Made by a program: the position numbers and the translations under genes
Shown: one piece after another, positions 6,810-14,751 of the stretch
Layout of the letters: each line of letters opens with the position of its first letter
Position numbering within the stretch: the stretch's first letter is position 1
The notes under the pieces: generated by a model
Database searches by the model: none
What the model was told of the DNA's origin: nothing
Seen by the model: the letters and a program-made list of their open reading frames with translations, nothing else
Assembly (NCBI GenBank): GCA_029934845.1
Contig: JAOZLN010000009.1
Location: 1,796 to 18,099, forward strand
From: Candidatus Sabulitectum sp.
GTDB taxonomy: Bacteria > Fermentibacterota > Fermentibacteria > Fermentibacterales > JCC-6
DNA length: 16,304 nucleotides
Reading direction: 5' to 3'

Positions 6810-8852
6810 CTACTTCGATCCAAAAAATTGTCCAACATCTGTAATTTCTGAAAAACCAGGGCGGGACTGGGCAGGAATACCATTCACTGTATTCATTGCG
6901 ATCTCGGGAAGCTTTGGTATCATACTGTCCACATGGGACACAGCTCCACCAATACATACGCTGACAGTTACATCGCCTCCGGAAATACGCAATGGCCTGT
7001 GTGCAAATTGCTCGTGAATGCGTGCGGCATATGCTTCCGCAGAAACCTTGTCAACACCGGCAAGACAGATGAAGAAACTGTCAGGACCATATCTGGCAAG
7101 GATCGCCTTGTCGCCCAGTACAGCGTGCATTCGTTCAGCTGTTTTTCGAAGAACCTGGTCACCTGCCTTGTAACCATAGCTTTCGTTGATCCCTCTAAAT
7201 CCATTAATATCCACAGCAAGAACCGCCACAGAAAGAGCCCTGCTTCTTACCCCTCTTATAAGGTCTATAAGCTGCTCGTGAAAAGTTGACAAAAGAGGCA
7301 GGCTTGTCAGCCTGTCAATTTCCATAAGTTTTCGAATTGAGCTCTGCAACTGGTTTCGGCTTACCGCAAGACTGAAAACTGTTGCGTAAGCCTTGAATAC
7401 AGCAAGATCTTCCGTAGAAAAGTGCTGCTCACTTGCGCTTTCCACTGTGAGCACACCGAATACAGTTCCATTGTTTTCCAGGGGAACGGCACAACAAGAC
7501 CCCACAAGCCTGTAAGGATCGTCGCTTCCACCGAATGTTCTGATCTCTCCCATTCTTAACCGTCGCACCGGCTGTCTTCTTGAAACTGCAAATCCAGCCA
7601 CCCCTTCATTCACATGGAATTCCCTTCCAGCTCTTCTCTCTCCAAGGGATCCTCTTGATTCAAAGATCGCAAGAGTATTTTCTTTGTTCATAATTGCAAC
7701 AGTTGCTGTAGTGTTCGAATAGGAAGAGACTATTCTGCCAATCAATTTATGAACTGCTCCTCTGATATCCTTCGAGGTCTCCATTTCCTCGCAAAGAGCA
7801 AGAAAACCATTATCGCTGTCCTCTCTGCCGAGTTCCCAGGAAATTGACAGCAGAAAAACAGCGTCAACAAGGATGGAAGAACTGTTTCTTCTGCTTTCCT
7901 CTGTATCAAAATCCAGAACCATAAAACCGCTAAGAATATCATTCCTCCGGAACTGAACAACTGTTACCCAGGGGCAACCACCGCCCTGAATGTACCATGG
8001 AAGACTTTTGCTTCCACCGATAGACAGTTTTTCCACCCCCACATGAAGAAGATTTCCTGAACTCTCGTTCAACAGTTGAATAACCGGGTCGTCCGGACCT
8101 GCCATGTATCTTAAAGATACACCGCCTGAATCTGCCACAAACTCATTGAGAGTCCACACATCTCTCTGGTCACCGACGAAGAGAAAGATCCCATGGGCTC
8201 CGGTGCTTGTCTTAAGAATGGGAATAAGGCTTCGTGCCACATCATCTGGGAACTGAGGAACTTTCTCACTATTGCTTTCATCGACGATCTTTGAGCTGCG
8301 AACCCCTGAAGTTCGTTCTCCAGTGAGATACTCCACCGCAGACATGGAAACCAGTGGAATAGTTCCTGCCACCAGTGCTCCCATGAGAACTTCCAGAAAA
8401 GAGCTCAGATCAAAATTGCCGCTGTAAAGTCCGGTTGATGAAACAACAGGAGCTGCAAACTCGATTACTCCCAGCGCACCGGCAATGGTAAGAACCGGCC
8501 CTCCGATAGAATCCCGCTTCATCCACAGAAAAAGAAGAGGGTAGAGGAAGGCGGCCGGCCCAAGTGCCCCTCCCCATATCTGCACTGTGGAATTCACAAA
8601 CGCAGCAGTGAGGAAGATCACGCCAGTCTGCGGAGTGCTGTCTTGTTTCAGAAGAACAACAGCAACAACCACAGCAGCAAGCAGAAACAAAGAACCGTAC
8701 AAGAGCGGGTCTGTCAGTCTGCCTGTAACGGTAGCGGCATTGGACAACGCAATAAGTACCGAGATAACAAGCAGTACGCTACCCAGAAATTTATCTTTAA
8801 CCAACAACATTCCTTTCGTAAGCCCTCTTCGAATGCACCGAATATACTCCAC
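6810..8852 (-). CDS. Membrane GAF and degenerate-GGDEF signalling protein
   Basis: A 680-residue protein with about six membrane segments (residues 22-172). A GAF-like region follows at about 200-345, a clearer GAF domain at about 355-500 (FHVNEGVAGFAVSRRQPVR; CCAVPLENNGTVFGVLTVES), and a GGDEF-family domain at about 505-670. The GGDEF domain keeps IDRLTSLP and the VDINGFRGINESYGYKAGDQVL helix. The active-site loop, however, reads RYGPDSFF at 587-594 instead of RYGGDEFF. An RxxD inhibitory site is also absent: A583 and G580 stand where D and R would be. It is thus unlikely to make c-di-GMP and may sense or bind a ligand instead. The start used is GTG at 8852 with AAGG six bases upstream; an ATG at 8810 is the alternative. 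VanZ follows 18 bases downstream. Domain identity is good; the signal sensed is unknown. Confidence 0.85.
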   Translation of the reverse strand: MEYIRCIRRGLTKGMLLVKDKFLGSVLLVISVLIALSNAATVTGRLTDPLLYGSLFLLAAVVVAVVLLKQDSTPQTGVIFLTAAFVNSTVQIWGGALGPAAFLYPLLFLWMKRDSIGGPVLTIAGALGVIEFAAPVVSSTGLYSGNFDLSSFLEVLMGALVAGTIPLVSMSAVEYLTGERTSGVRSSKIVDESNSEKVPQFPDDVARSLIPILKTSTGAHGIFLFVGDQRDVWTLNEFVADSGGVSLRYMAGPDDPVIQLLNESSGNLLHVGVEKLSIGGSKSLPWYIQGGGCPWVTVVQFRRNDILSGFMVLDFDTEESRRNSSSILVDAVFLLSISWELGREDSDNGFLALCEEMETSKDIRGAVHKLIGRIVSSYSNTTATVAIMNKENTLAIFESRGSLGERRAGREFHVNEGVAGFAVSRRQPVRRLRMGEIRTFGGSDDPYRLVGSCCAVPLENNGTVFGVLTVESASEQHFSTEDLAVFKAYATVFSLAVSRNQLQSSIRKLMEIDRLTSLPLLSTFHEQLIDLIRGVRSRALSVAVLAVDINGFRGINESYGYKAGDQVLRKTAERMHAVLGDKAILARYGPDSFFICLAGVDKVSAEAYAARIHEQFAHRPLRISGGDVTVSVCIGGAVSHVDSMIPKLPEIAMNTVNGIPAQSRPGFSEITDVGQFFGSK

Positions 8853-9080
8853 GGGTACCTTGAATACACGGATCAGCTACCCTGTCGCACAGCTTTCTTA
8901 AGGCAAAAATAACAGGCACTTGACGACGGGGTCACCCTTTAATGATTTTTAAGCATCACCAGAAGAAAGATTTTACCCAATTCATACTGACGAGAAAAAT
9001 CCTCTTTCGAGTTTCTCATATAGATTGACAACAAGAAAACAGCCAACTATTACTAATTTCCACCGAGTCGGCGGAACATC
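8853..9080. other. Divergent intergenic region between the GGDEF gene and rho
   Basis: These 228 bases separate two divergently transcribed genes. A good promoter for rho lies in the right half. A dyad with arms GAGAAA (8992-8997) and TTTCTC (9012-9017) sits just upstream of its -35 box. I found no convincing promoter reading left into the GGDEF gene, and no small ORF or RNA gene. Confidence 0.5.
9025..9053 (+). promoter_or_regulatory. Sigma70-type promoter of rho
   Basis: A perfect TTGACA -35 box (9025-9030), a 17-base spacer and TATTAC (9048-9053, four of six to the consensus -10) precede rho. Transcription would start near 9060, giving a leader of only about 20 bases. There is thus little room for the long leader used in E. 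coli rho autoregulation. Confidence 0.65.
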
Positions 9081-10412
9081 ATGGAGAGATATCCATTGCA
9101 AAAAACCAATAGACAGAAAAGAATCCCGTACAACAAACGCAGAAGAACTATATCCGGTCCTACCGCTTCAGATCTTGAGGCAAAAACCCTTATCGAACTG
9201 CAAGAGATGGCCAAAGAAGCGGGAATTACAAAAGTAACCAATATCCGCAAAGCAAATCTGATCACCACAATCCTGGAAAAAAAGGCTGAAAAGAACGGGC
9301 TGGGATTTGCACAGGGGGTACTGGAAACTCTTAACGAGGGTTATGGGTTCCTCAGAAATTCTTCATGCAACTACCTGCCTGGACCAGACGATGTTTATGT
9401 CTCGCCAAGCCAGATCAAGCGGTTTAATCTAAAAACCGGAGATTCTATTTCGGGTCATGCAAGGAAGCCACGAGACGGGGAAAAATATGCAGCCCTCATA
9501 CGGCTGGAAAAGATTAACGAGCTGAGCCCGGAAGACATCACTTCCAGAAGAAGATTCGAATCTCTTACTCCGTTTTATCCGGAAAAAAGCTTTACCCTTG
9601 AAACCTCCGCCGACGAGTACTCCGGAAGAGTCATGGATCTTCTTGTTCCAATCGGTTTTGGGCAGAGAGCGCTCATCGTTTCTCCCCCCAGAGCGGGAAA
9701 AACAATCCTTCTGCAGCACATTGCCAACTCCATAACCCAGAATCATCCGGATGTAATACTTATTCTTCTTCTTATTGACGAGAGACCGGAAGAAGTAACT
9801 GACATGAAACGCCAGGTTCAGGGCGAGGTTATAAGCTCTACCTTTGACGAACCCCCGAAGAGACATGTTCACATTGCCGATCTGGTTCTTGAGAAGGCCA
9901 AAAGGCTTGCTGAATCCGGGAAAGATGTTGTCATTCTTCTAGACAGCATTACCCGCCTGGCCAGAGCAAACAACCAGGTTATTCCTCACTCTGGAAAAAT
10001 TCTCTCCGGTGGAGTTGATTCAAATGCTCTCCAGAGACCCAAAAGGTTCTTCGGTGCTGCAAGAAACATTGTGGAAGGTGGCAGCCTGACCATTGTCGGC
10101 ACAGCACTGGTAGACACCGGCAGCAGAATGGATGAAGTCATTTTTGAAGAATTCAAGGGTACCGGCAACTGCGAGATCGTTCTGGACAGAAGACTTGCAG
10201 ATAGAAGAATTTACCCTGCCATCGATATTACCAAGTCCGGAACCAGACGCGAAGACCTTCTTATGGACGCAGAGACTATCAGCCGGGTATGGGTAATGAG
10301 GAAAATTCTTGTGGAGATGAGCCCGGTAGAAGCAATGGAAACCCTGAAGAAACAGTTGTCAAAGCACAAATCCAATCGAAGGTTCCTTGACAACATGCAG
10401 AATTACGAGTAG
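9081..10412 (+). CDS. rho: Transcription termination factor Rho
   Basis: Rho is a hexameric RNA-dependent ATPase and translocase that ends transcription of untranslated RNA. The 443-residue protein has a basic N-terminal tail (1-25), a Rho_N helical domain (about 30-68) and a cold-shock-like RNA-binding domain (about 73-145, with YGFLR, YLPGPDDVYVSPSQI and RFNLKTGD). The RecA-type ATPase covers about 150-440. Walker A is SPPRAGKT (201-208), with arginine where E. coli has K181. The LIDERPEEV strand carries E234 and the DSITRLARANN motif follows. The Q-loop is SGGVDSNAL (309-317), and GSRMDEVIFEEFKGTGN supplies the arginine finger R349. The ATG at 9081 has only a weak GGCGGA upstream. No large insertion is present, unlike Rho in some Actinobacteria and Bacteroidetes. 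rpmE follows 31 bases later. Confidence 0.98.
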   Translation: MERYPLQKTNRQKRIPYNKRRRTISGPTASDLEAKTLIELQEMAKEAGITKVTNIRKANLITTILEKKAEKNGLGFAQGVLETLNEGYGFLRNSSCNYLPGPDDVYVSPSQIKRFNLKTGDSISGHARKPRDGEKYAALIRLEKINELSPEDITSRRRFESLTPFYPEKSFTLETSADEYSGRVMDLLVPIGFGQRALIVSPPRAGKTILLQHIANSITQNHPDVILILLLIDERPEEVTDMKRQVQGEVISSTFDEPPKRHVHIADLVLEKAKRLAESGKDVVILLDSITRLARANNQVIPHSGKILSGGVDSNALQRPKRFFGAARNIVEGGSLTIVGTALVDTGSRMDEVIFEEFKGTGNCEIVLDRRLADRRIYPAIDITKSGTRREDLLMDAETISRVWVMRKILVEMSPVEAMETLKKQLSKHKSNRRFLDNMQNYE

Positions 10413-10443
10413 AATACGGCGATTTTCAGCGTGGAGGAAAACA

Positions 10444-10662
10444 ATGAAAAAAGGTATACATCCTAAGTACGGGGAAGCTGTTTTTACCTGTGCGTGCGGC
10501 AATGAAGTTCATACAAAGTCTACAAAAGGCGATCACAGGTTTGACATCTGCTCGGCATGCCATCCATTTTACACTGGAAAGCAGAAGCTTATTGATTCTG
10601 CTGGCAGGGTAGACAAGTACCTTAGAAAGTACGGTCTTCAGAAAGACACACAGGAGGGATAA
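10444..10662 (+). CDS. rpmE: 50S ribosomal protein L31 (zinc-binding, C+ form)
   Basis: The 72-residue product begins MKKGIHPKYGEAVFTCACGN, matching bacterial L31. It keeps the four zinc ligands of the C+ form: C16, C18, C36 and C39 (CSACHPFYTGKQK). L31 sits at the central protuberance of the 50S subunit and contributes to bridges with the 30S head. Zinc-ligand L31 proteins often have a zinc-free paralogue elsewhere; none is in this window. The start at 10444 is set by GGAGG (10433-10437) six bases upstream and by the conserved MKK N-terminus. The frame is open further upstream to 10387, but that part overlaps rho and is not L31. It follows rho and is closed by a strong hairpin. Confidence 0.97.
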   Translation: MKKGIHPKYGEAVFTCACGNEVHTKSTKGDHRFDICSACHPFYTGKQKLIDSAGRVDKYLRKYGLQKDTQEG

Positions 10663-10682
10663 CAATCCCGATACGACAATTG

Positions 10683-10710
10683 AGCGGGAGGCAATGTGCC
10701 TCCCGCTTTG
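10683..10710 (+). terminator. Rho-independent terminator after rpmE
   Basis: An 11-base perfect stem (10683-10693 with 10697-10707), GC-rich and closed by a three-base ATG loop, is followed by a short T tract (TTT within CTTTGC). It lies about 20 bases past the rpmE stop and 16 bases before the ribosome binding region of the next gene. The U-tract is weak, so some read-through into the downstream operon is likely, especially as I see no separate promoter there. Confidence 0.75.
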
Positions 10711-10725
10711 CACATACGGAGAATC

Positions 10726-11697
10726 ATGACAAACAAAAGACCCAACATAGGCGGACAGGCCCTTATAGAGGGCGTTTTTATGCGAGCACCCGGTGGTGCC
10801 GCAGCGGCAGTGAGAAAACCTGACGGCACAATTGTAGCAAAGAACATGAATTACCTGGTTCCCCCGGAAAGAACAGGTATTCTCAGTAAACCGATATTCA
10901 GAGGTGCAGTAAATCTGATAGAAACCATGAAAATGGGATTCACAGCTTTGAACTGGTCTGCTGAAACTGTAGAAGAAGACAGCAAGGATAAAAAAGGAAA
11001 AAAGAAATCTTCCAGAATCGGTATGTGGCTTGCAAATATCGGTGCAATCGCTCTGGCAGTAGTTCTTTTTGCGTGGCTTCCGCTTCGCCTTGCAACATGG
11101 ATCGTTTCAATGATTGAATCATCTTCAGGCGGAATGGAGCAATTCTATATTCATATTATTGCCGGTACTTTCAGAATTTTTGCCTTTGTTCTATATATAA
11201 TGGGCATATCACTCATGCCGGACATCCGCCGTGTTTTTATGTACCACGGTTCAGAGCACCAGGTTATTCATGCCTGGGAAAACGGTTCAGACAATCTCGC
11301 CATAGATGCCCAAAAACAAACCCCTCTCCATGCAAGATGTGGTACCAGTTTCCTGATGTATGTAATGATAGTTACTATTCTGTGCTACTCCATTATCGAT
11401 TCTCTTGTTTATCTTGCAACAGGTGTATCTCCTGCTGCTCACTGGAGAGTTCTCTACCACCTGCCTCTGATACCACTCGTAATGGGTGTTTCCTATGAGG
11501 TTCTTAAAATGGCAGACAGGCATCTGGATACATCCGCCTTTGCCCGTGCGCTTTCCAAACCGGGTCTGTGGCTTCAGCATCTGACCACAAGACCAGCCAC
11601 CCCGGAAATGCTGGAAGTTGCTGAAACTGCTGCAAAAATGGCGCTGGGATATGACCTTCCTTCTGAAATCGAAATTGCAGAGGAGAAGCCCCAATGA
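10726..11697 (+). CDS. DUF1385 family (YqhQ-like) membrane protein
   Basis: A 323-residue protein of the DUF1385 family. Its motifs are IGGQALIEGVFMRAP (8-22), PIFRG (56-60), MYHGSEHQVIHAWE (172-185), LHARCGTSFLMYV (201-213) and a C-terminal KPGLWLQHLTTRPATPEMLEVA stretch (about 278-299). Four membrane segments are likely, near 99-127, 140-163, 207-232 and 240-257. The role is unknown; the gene often sits near rpmE and prfA in other bacteria, as here. The ATG at 10726 has GGAG four bases upstream and precedes the conserved IGGQ motif. An earlier in-frame ATG at 10696 lies in the loop of the rpmE terminator and is rejected. Its stop overlaps the prfA start as ATGA. A lysine-rich cytoplasmic linker (about 86-97) separates the soluble N-terminus from the membrane part. 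Confidence 0.88.
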   Translation: MTNKRPNIGGQALIEGVFMRAPGGAAAAVRKPDGTIVAKNMNYLVPPERTGILSKPIFRGAVNLIETMKMGFTALNWSAETVEEDSKDKKGKKKSSRIGMWLANIGAIALAVVLFAWLPLRLATWIVSMIESSSGGMEQFYIHIIAGTFRIFAFVLYIMGISLMPDIRRVFMYHGSEHQVIHAWENGSDNLAIDAQKQTPLHARCGTSFLMYVMIVTILCYSIIDSLVYLATGVSPAAHWRVLYHLPLIPLVMGVSYEVLKMADRHLDTSAFARALSKPGLWLQHLTTRPATPEMLEVAETAAKMALGYDLPSEIEIAEEKPQ

Positions 11698-12821
11698 GCA
11701 AAAGCACTCAGGCTGGTAACACTGCAGAAAACAAAAGTAAGCCCGACAGGGCACTGGCGGAGCAGAAAAAAATAGAAGCCCGGCTTAGTGAGATCGACGG
11801 GGAACTCTGCAAACCGGAAGTACTTAGAAGCCGTACCCGGATGAAGTCTCTCAACACTGAGCGATTCGGTCTTGTTAAGATCAATGAAACCCTTGTAGAT
11901 ATCCTTGATACCGAATCACTTCTGAAAGAGATGACAGCAGCTGCAACCGGGGACGACCCGGAACTTGGAGAAATGGCCGCTGAAGAAATTCCGGAGCTGA
12001 AGAAAAGGATAGAAAAGCTTAATCACAAGCTCAAGATCCTTCTTATTCCTCCTGATCCCAACGACCAGCGTGGAGTTGTAATGGAAATACGCGCAGGAAC
12101 CGGTGGTGATGAGGCTGCCCTTTTCGCAGGCAGCATCTTTAAGATGTACAGCTACTATGCCCAGAAAAGGGGCTGGAAATCTGAGGTTATCAACGCAAGA
12201 GACAGTGACCGCGGGGGCTACAAGGAAATTATTCTAAATCTCTCCGGCAATCAGGTCTACAGCAGGCTTAAGTATGAATCCGGGGTTCACCGAGTACAGA
12301 GAGTCCCTGAAACCGAAACAAGTGGAAGAATTCACACATCGGCCTGTACAGTAGCTGTTCTTCCGGAAGCTGAAGAAATTGATGTAGAGATCAAGAGCGA
12401 CGAGCTTCGCGTAGATGTTTACCGCTCAAGTGGTCCCGGTGGGCAAAGCGTTAATACTACCGACTCGGCAGTTCGGATCACACATCTTCCAACAGGAACT
12501 GTTGTTTCGTGTCAGGATGAAAAAAGCCAGATCAAGAACAAGGCAAAAGCAATGAAGGTTCTCAGATCAAGACTGCTGATAGTGAAGCAGGATGAAGAAA
12601 ATGCCAAACGATCTGAAAGCCGGAAGAGCATGGTGGGCTCCGGGGACAGGTCGGCAAAGATCCGCACTTACAACTTTCCCCAGGGTAGATTCACCGATCA
12701 CAGAATTCACCTGACGCTTCACAACCTTAACGATATTCTGGGCGGCAATCTGGATCAGATCATTGAAGCTCTGATAAAGGCGGACCAGGAAAAAATTCTT
12801 GCGGCAAGATCTGAAAAGTAA
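11694..12821 (+). CDS. prfA: Peptide chain release factor 1 (RF1)
   Basis: RF1 recognises UAA and UAG stop codons in the ribosomal A site and triggers peptide release. In the 375-residue protein the codon-reading tripeptide is PET (205-207, in RVQRVPETETSGRIHTSACT), the PxT form specific to RF1 rather than RF2's SPF. The catalytic GGQ is at 249-251 (SSGPGGQSVNTTDSAVRITH). Domain 1 helices cover about 20-115, followed by the EIRAGTGGDEAALFAG core. The first 20 or so residues are an extra polar tail. The gene overlaps DUF1385 by four bases (ATGA) and shares one base with prmC (TAATG), whose product modifies the GGQ glutamine. TGA is also used as a stop in this window, so an RF2 must be encoded elsewhere. 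Confidence 0.98.
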   Translation: MSKSTQAGNTAENKSKPDRALAEQKKIEARLSEIDGELCKPEVLRSRTRMKSLNTERFGLVKINETLVDILDTESLLKEMTAAATGDDPELGEMAAEEIPELKKRIEKLNHKLKILLIPPDPNDQRGVVMEIRAGTGGDEAALFAGSIFKMYSYYAQKRGWKSEVINARDSDRGGYKEIILNLSGNQVYSRLKYESGVHRVQRVPETETSGRIHTSACTVAVLPEAEEIDVEIKSDELRVDVYRSSGPGGQSVNTTDSAVRITHLPTGTVVSCQDEKSQIKNKAKAMKVLRSRLLIVKQDEENAKRSESRKSMVGSGDRSAKIRTYNFPQGRFTDHRIHLTLHNLNDILGGNLDQIIEALIKADQEKILAARSEK

Positions 12822-13687
12822 TGACTCTTGAAGATGCCATCGATAAAGCCTCCAGCATGTTTCTTGCTGAGGGTTTCCAGAATGAAGATTCCCGCTGGCA
12901 GGCAAAGGTACTGGTTGCTTATACAGCTTCCCTGAAACCATCACAACTATATTTGGAACACAACTTTCAGCTGAATATACCGCAGAAGGAAAAACTTTTT
13001 CTGATGGTTAAGCAGCGAATATCAGGTGTTCCTCTTCAGCATGTTATAGGAGAGTGGGATTTCTACGGAAGAACATTCACCGTTGACAAGAGAGCTCTTG
13101 TGCCCCGACCGGAAACAGAACTTCTTGTTGAATTCATAACCACTGCAGAATTGCCCCCATGCCCGCTTGTAATGGATGTTGGAACCGGTTCCGGAATCAT
13201 AGGCATCACTCTGGCTCTGGAGATTCCAGACTCCAGGGTAATTGGTACCGATATCTCCAAAGCTGCAATTGAGCTGGCCGACGAGAACAGACAACTCCTG
13301 AATGCGAACAACTACTCTGCTGTTAACTGCCATCTGGCCGACCTTCCTCCATCTGCTCATTACCTGGGAAAAGATGAAAAGTTTGACGTCATCGTGGCTA
13401 ATCTTCCGTACATCCCCTCAAAAGACATTTCTTCTCTTCAGACAGAGGTTAAGAACTACGACCCTCTTCTGGCTCTTGATGGGGGCGCTGAGGGAACTTT
13501 GCTTATATTGGAACTCATAAGGACTATTCCAGAGAAAATAAGATCAGGAGGTCTAGTTGTCCTGGAAACGGGTTACGATCAGGAACTCTCGGTTCCATCA
13601 TTGTTCGACAGGAAGCTCTGGTCTGATGTGCGGACAGGAAAAGACCTCTGGGAAAATCACAGAATGGTCACAGCTATAAGGAGATAG
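12821..13687 (+). CDS. prmC: Release factor glutamine N5-methyltransferase PrmC
   Basis: PrmC (HemK) uses S-adenosylmethionine to methylate the glutamine of the GGQ motif in RF1 and RF2. The 288-residue protein has an N-terminal helical domain (about 1-85) and a Rossmann methyltransferase domain. Diagnostic motifs are GVPLQHVIGEWDFYG (69-83), VPRPETELLVE (94-104), motif I DVGTGSGIIGI (119-129) and the catalytic NLPYIPS loop (194-200). The loop has Leu at the second position instead of the more common NPPY; this variant is known among PrmC proteins and should be active. It starts at the last base of the prfA stop (TAATG), and ispG begins right at its end. The adjacent RF1 gene makes the substrate assignment strong. 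Confidence 0.96.
   Translation: MTLEDAIDKASSMFLAEGFQNEDSRWQAKVLVAYTASLKPSQLYLEHNFQLNIPQKEKLFLMVKQRISGVPLQHVIGEWDFYGRTFTVDKRALVPRPETELLVEFITTAELPPCPLVMDVGTGSGIIGITLALEIPDSRVIGTDISKAAIELADENRQLLNANNYSAVNCHLADLPPSAHYLGKDEKFDVIVANLPYIPSKDISSLQTEVKNYDPLLALDGGAEGTLLILELIRTIPEKIRSGGLVVLETGYDQELSVPSLFDRKLWSDVRTGKDLWENHRMVTAIRR
13678..13683 (+). promoter_or_regulatory. Ribosome binding site deciding the ispG start
   Basis: AAGGAG lies six bases before the ATG at 13690 but only three before the in-frame GTG at 13687. The ATG is therefore the better start, although the longer reading adds only one residue. Confidence 0.65.
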
Positions 13688-13689
13688 TG

Positions 13690-14751
13690 ATGACTTCCAG
13701 GATCGGAGTAAAAATAGGTAAAGTAACAATCGGCGCAGGAGCGCCTGTTGCAGTCCAGTCTATGACCAATACCCCAACCTCCGACCACAGTGCAACCCTG
13801 GAACAGATAGGAAAACTCGCCTTTCTCGGTGCAGAAATAGTCAGGGTATCCGTTCCCGACCTCGAGTCGGTGGAAGCTCTCCCGAGAATCCTCGAAAGAT
13901 CTCCGGTTCCCATAGTGGCCGATATTCACTTCAGGGCTGATCTTGCAATCAGGTCAATTCAGGCTGGAGTGCATAAACTCAGGCTGAATCCAGGCAATAT
14001 CAGGCGCAAAGAGGACGTGCATGAGATAGCAGAGCTTGCGGGAAAACACGGAATTCCCATTAGAATAGGAGTCAATTCCGGCAGTGTACCCGGAGACCTC
14101 CGCGATAAATACCAGGGGGTAAACGAAGACTCCATGTGGGAAGCAGCCGAAAGACACATCACACTTCTTTCGGAAACAGGCTTCAAAGACATAGTTCTTT
14201 CGCTGAAGGCCTCAGACCCCATGTTAACCGTCAGAGCCAACAGAAGAGCTGCTGCTGAATGTCCCTATCCCCTTCATCTGGGGGTTACAGAGGCTGGCCC
14301 CAGGGGAACCGCCGGAATACGAAGTGCTGTTGCCATGGGCATTCTGCTTAATGAAAACATTGGAGACACCATAAGAGTCTCTATTTCCGGTTCTCCTGAA
14401 CCGGAACCGGCAGCAGGATGGGAAATTCTCTCCTCTCTTGATATGAGACATAGATTTGTTAGAATTGTAAGTTGTCCCACTTGTGCCAGAACCAGGCTTA
14501 ATGTAGAGGCTTTAGCTCTCAAAGTTCAAAAAATGGTACAGGGTCTGCAGCTACCTGTTACGATTGCAGTTATGGGATGTGAAGTGAATGGCCCCGGAGA
14601 GGCCAGAGGCGCAGATATAGCAGTAATTGGAACACCTGACGGATTTCTGCTGTGGAAGAACGGCAGAGCCATCGGTAAGATTCCTGAAGATAAACTTGAA
14701 GAACAGCTCATAATCGAGCTTAACAATCTTGAAAGGCGGTCACTGAATTGA
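13690..14751 (+). CDS. ispG: 4-hydroxy-3-methylbut-2-en-1-yl diphosphate synthase IspG (GcpE)
   Basis: IspG converts MEcPP to HMBPP in the MEP route of isoprenoid synthesis, using a [4Fe-4S] cluster. The 353-residue protein has the TIM-barrel part (about 1-240: VAVQSMTNTPTSD, VADIHFRADLAI, KLRLNPGNI, RIGVNSGSVPGDL, LGVTEAG, GDTIRVS). The C-terminal ferredoxin-reductase-like part follows, with cluster ligands C262 and C265 (SCPTCARTR), C297 (MGCEVNGPGEARGAD) and E304 next to them. It is the short bacterial form, without the plant insert. An AAGGAG six bases upstream favours ATG 13690 over the GTG at 13687. It follows prmC directly and overlaps glnA by four bases (TTGA). The presence of ispG implies that the organism makes isoprenoids by the MEP pathway. 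Confidence 0.97.
   Translation: MTSRIGVKIGKVTIGAGAPVAVQSMTNTPTSDHSATLEQIGKLAFLGAEIVRVSVPDLESVEALPRILERSPVPIVADIHFRADLAIRSIQAGVHKLRLNPGNIRRKEDVHEIAELAGKHGIPIRIGVNSGSVPGDLRDKYQGVNEDSMWEAAERHITLLSETGFKDIVLSLKASDPMLTVRANRRAAAECPYPLHLGVTEAGPRGTAGIRSAVAMGILLNENIGDTIRVSISGSPEPEPAAGWEILSSLDMRHRFVRIVSCPTCARTRLNVEALALKVQKMVQGLQLPVTIAVMGCEVNGPGEARGADIAVIGTPDGFLLWKNGRAIGKIPEDKLEEQLIIELNNLERRSLN

Noticed and set aside
8920..8948. Second rho promoter (TTGACG at 8920-8925)
   Set aside because: At a 16-18 base spacing there is no acceptable -10 box (TGATTT at best).
10387..10443. N-terminal extension of L31 starting inside rho
   Set aside because: The extra residues do not belong to L31, while the conserved MKKGIHPKY start has a strong ribosome binding site.
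10696..10725. Start of the DUF1385 gene at 10696
   Set aside because: That ATG lies in the loop of the rpmE terminator. The ATG at 10726 has GGAG upstream and fits the family N-terminus.
12567..12944. Antisense ORFs opposite prfA/prmC and other long opposite-strand frames
   Set aside because: They mirror conserved coding sequence, have no ribosome binding sites or recognisable domains, and disagree with the strong motifs of the true genes.
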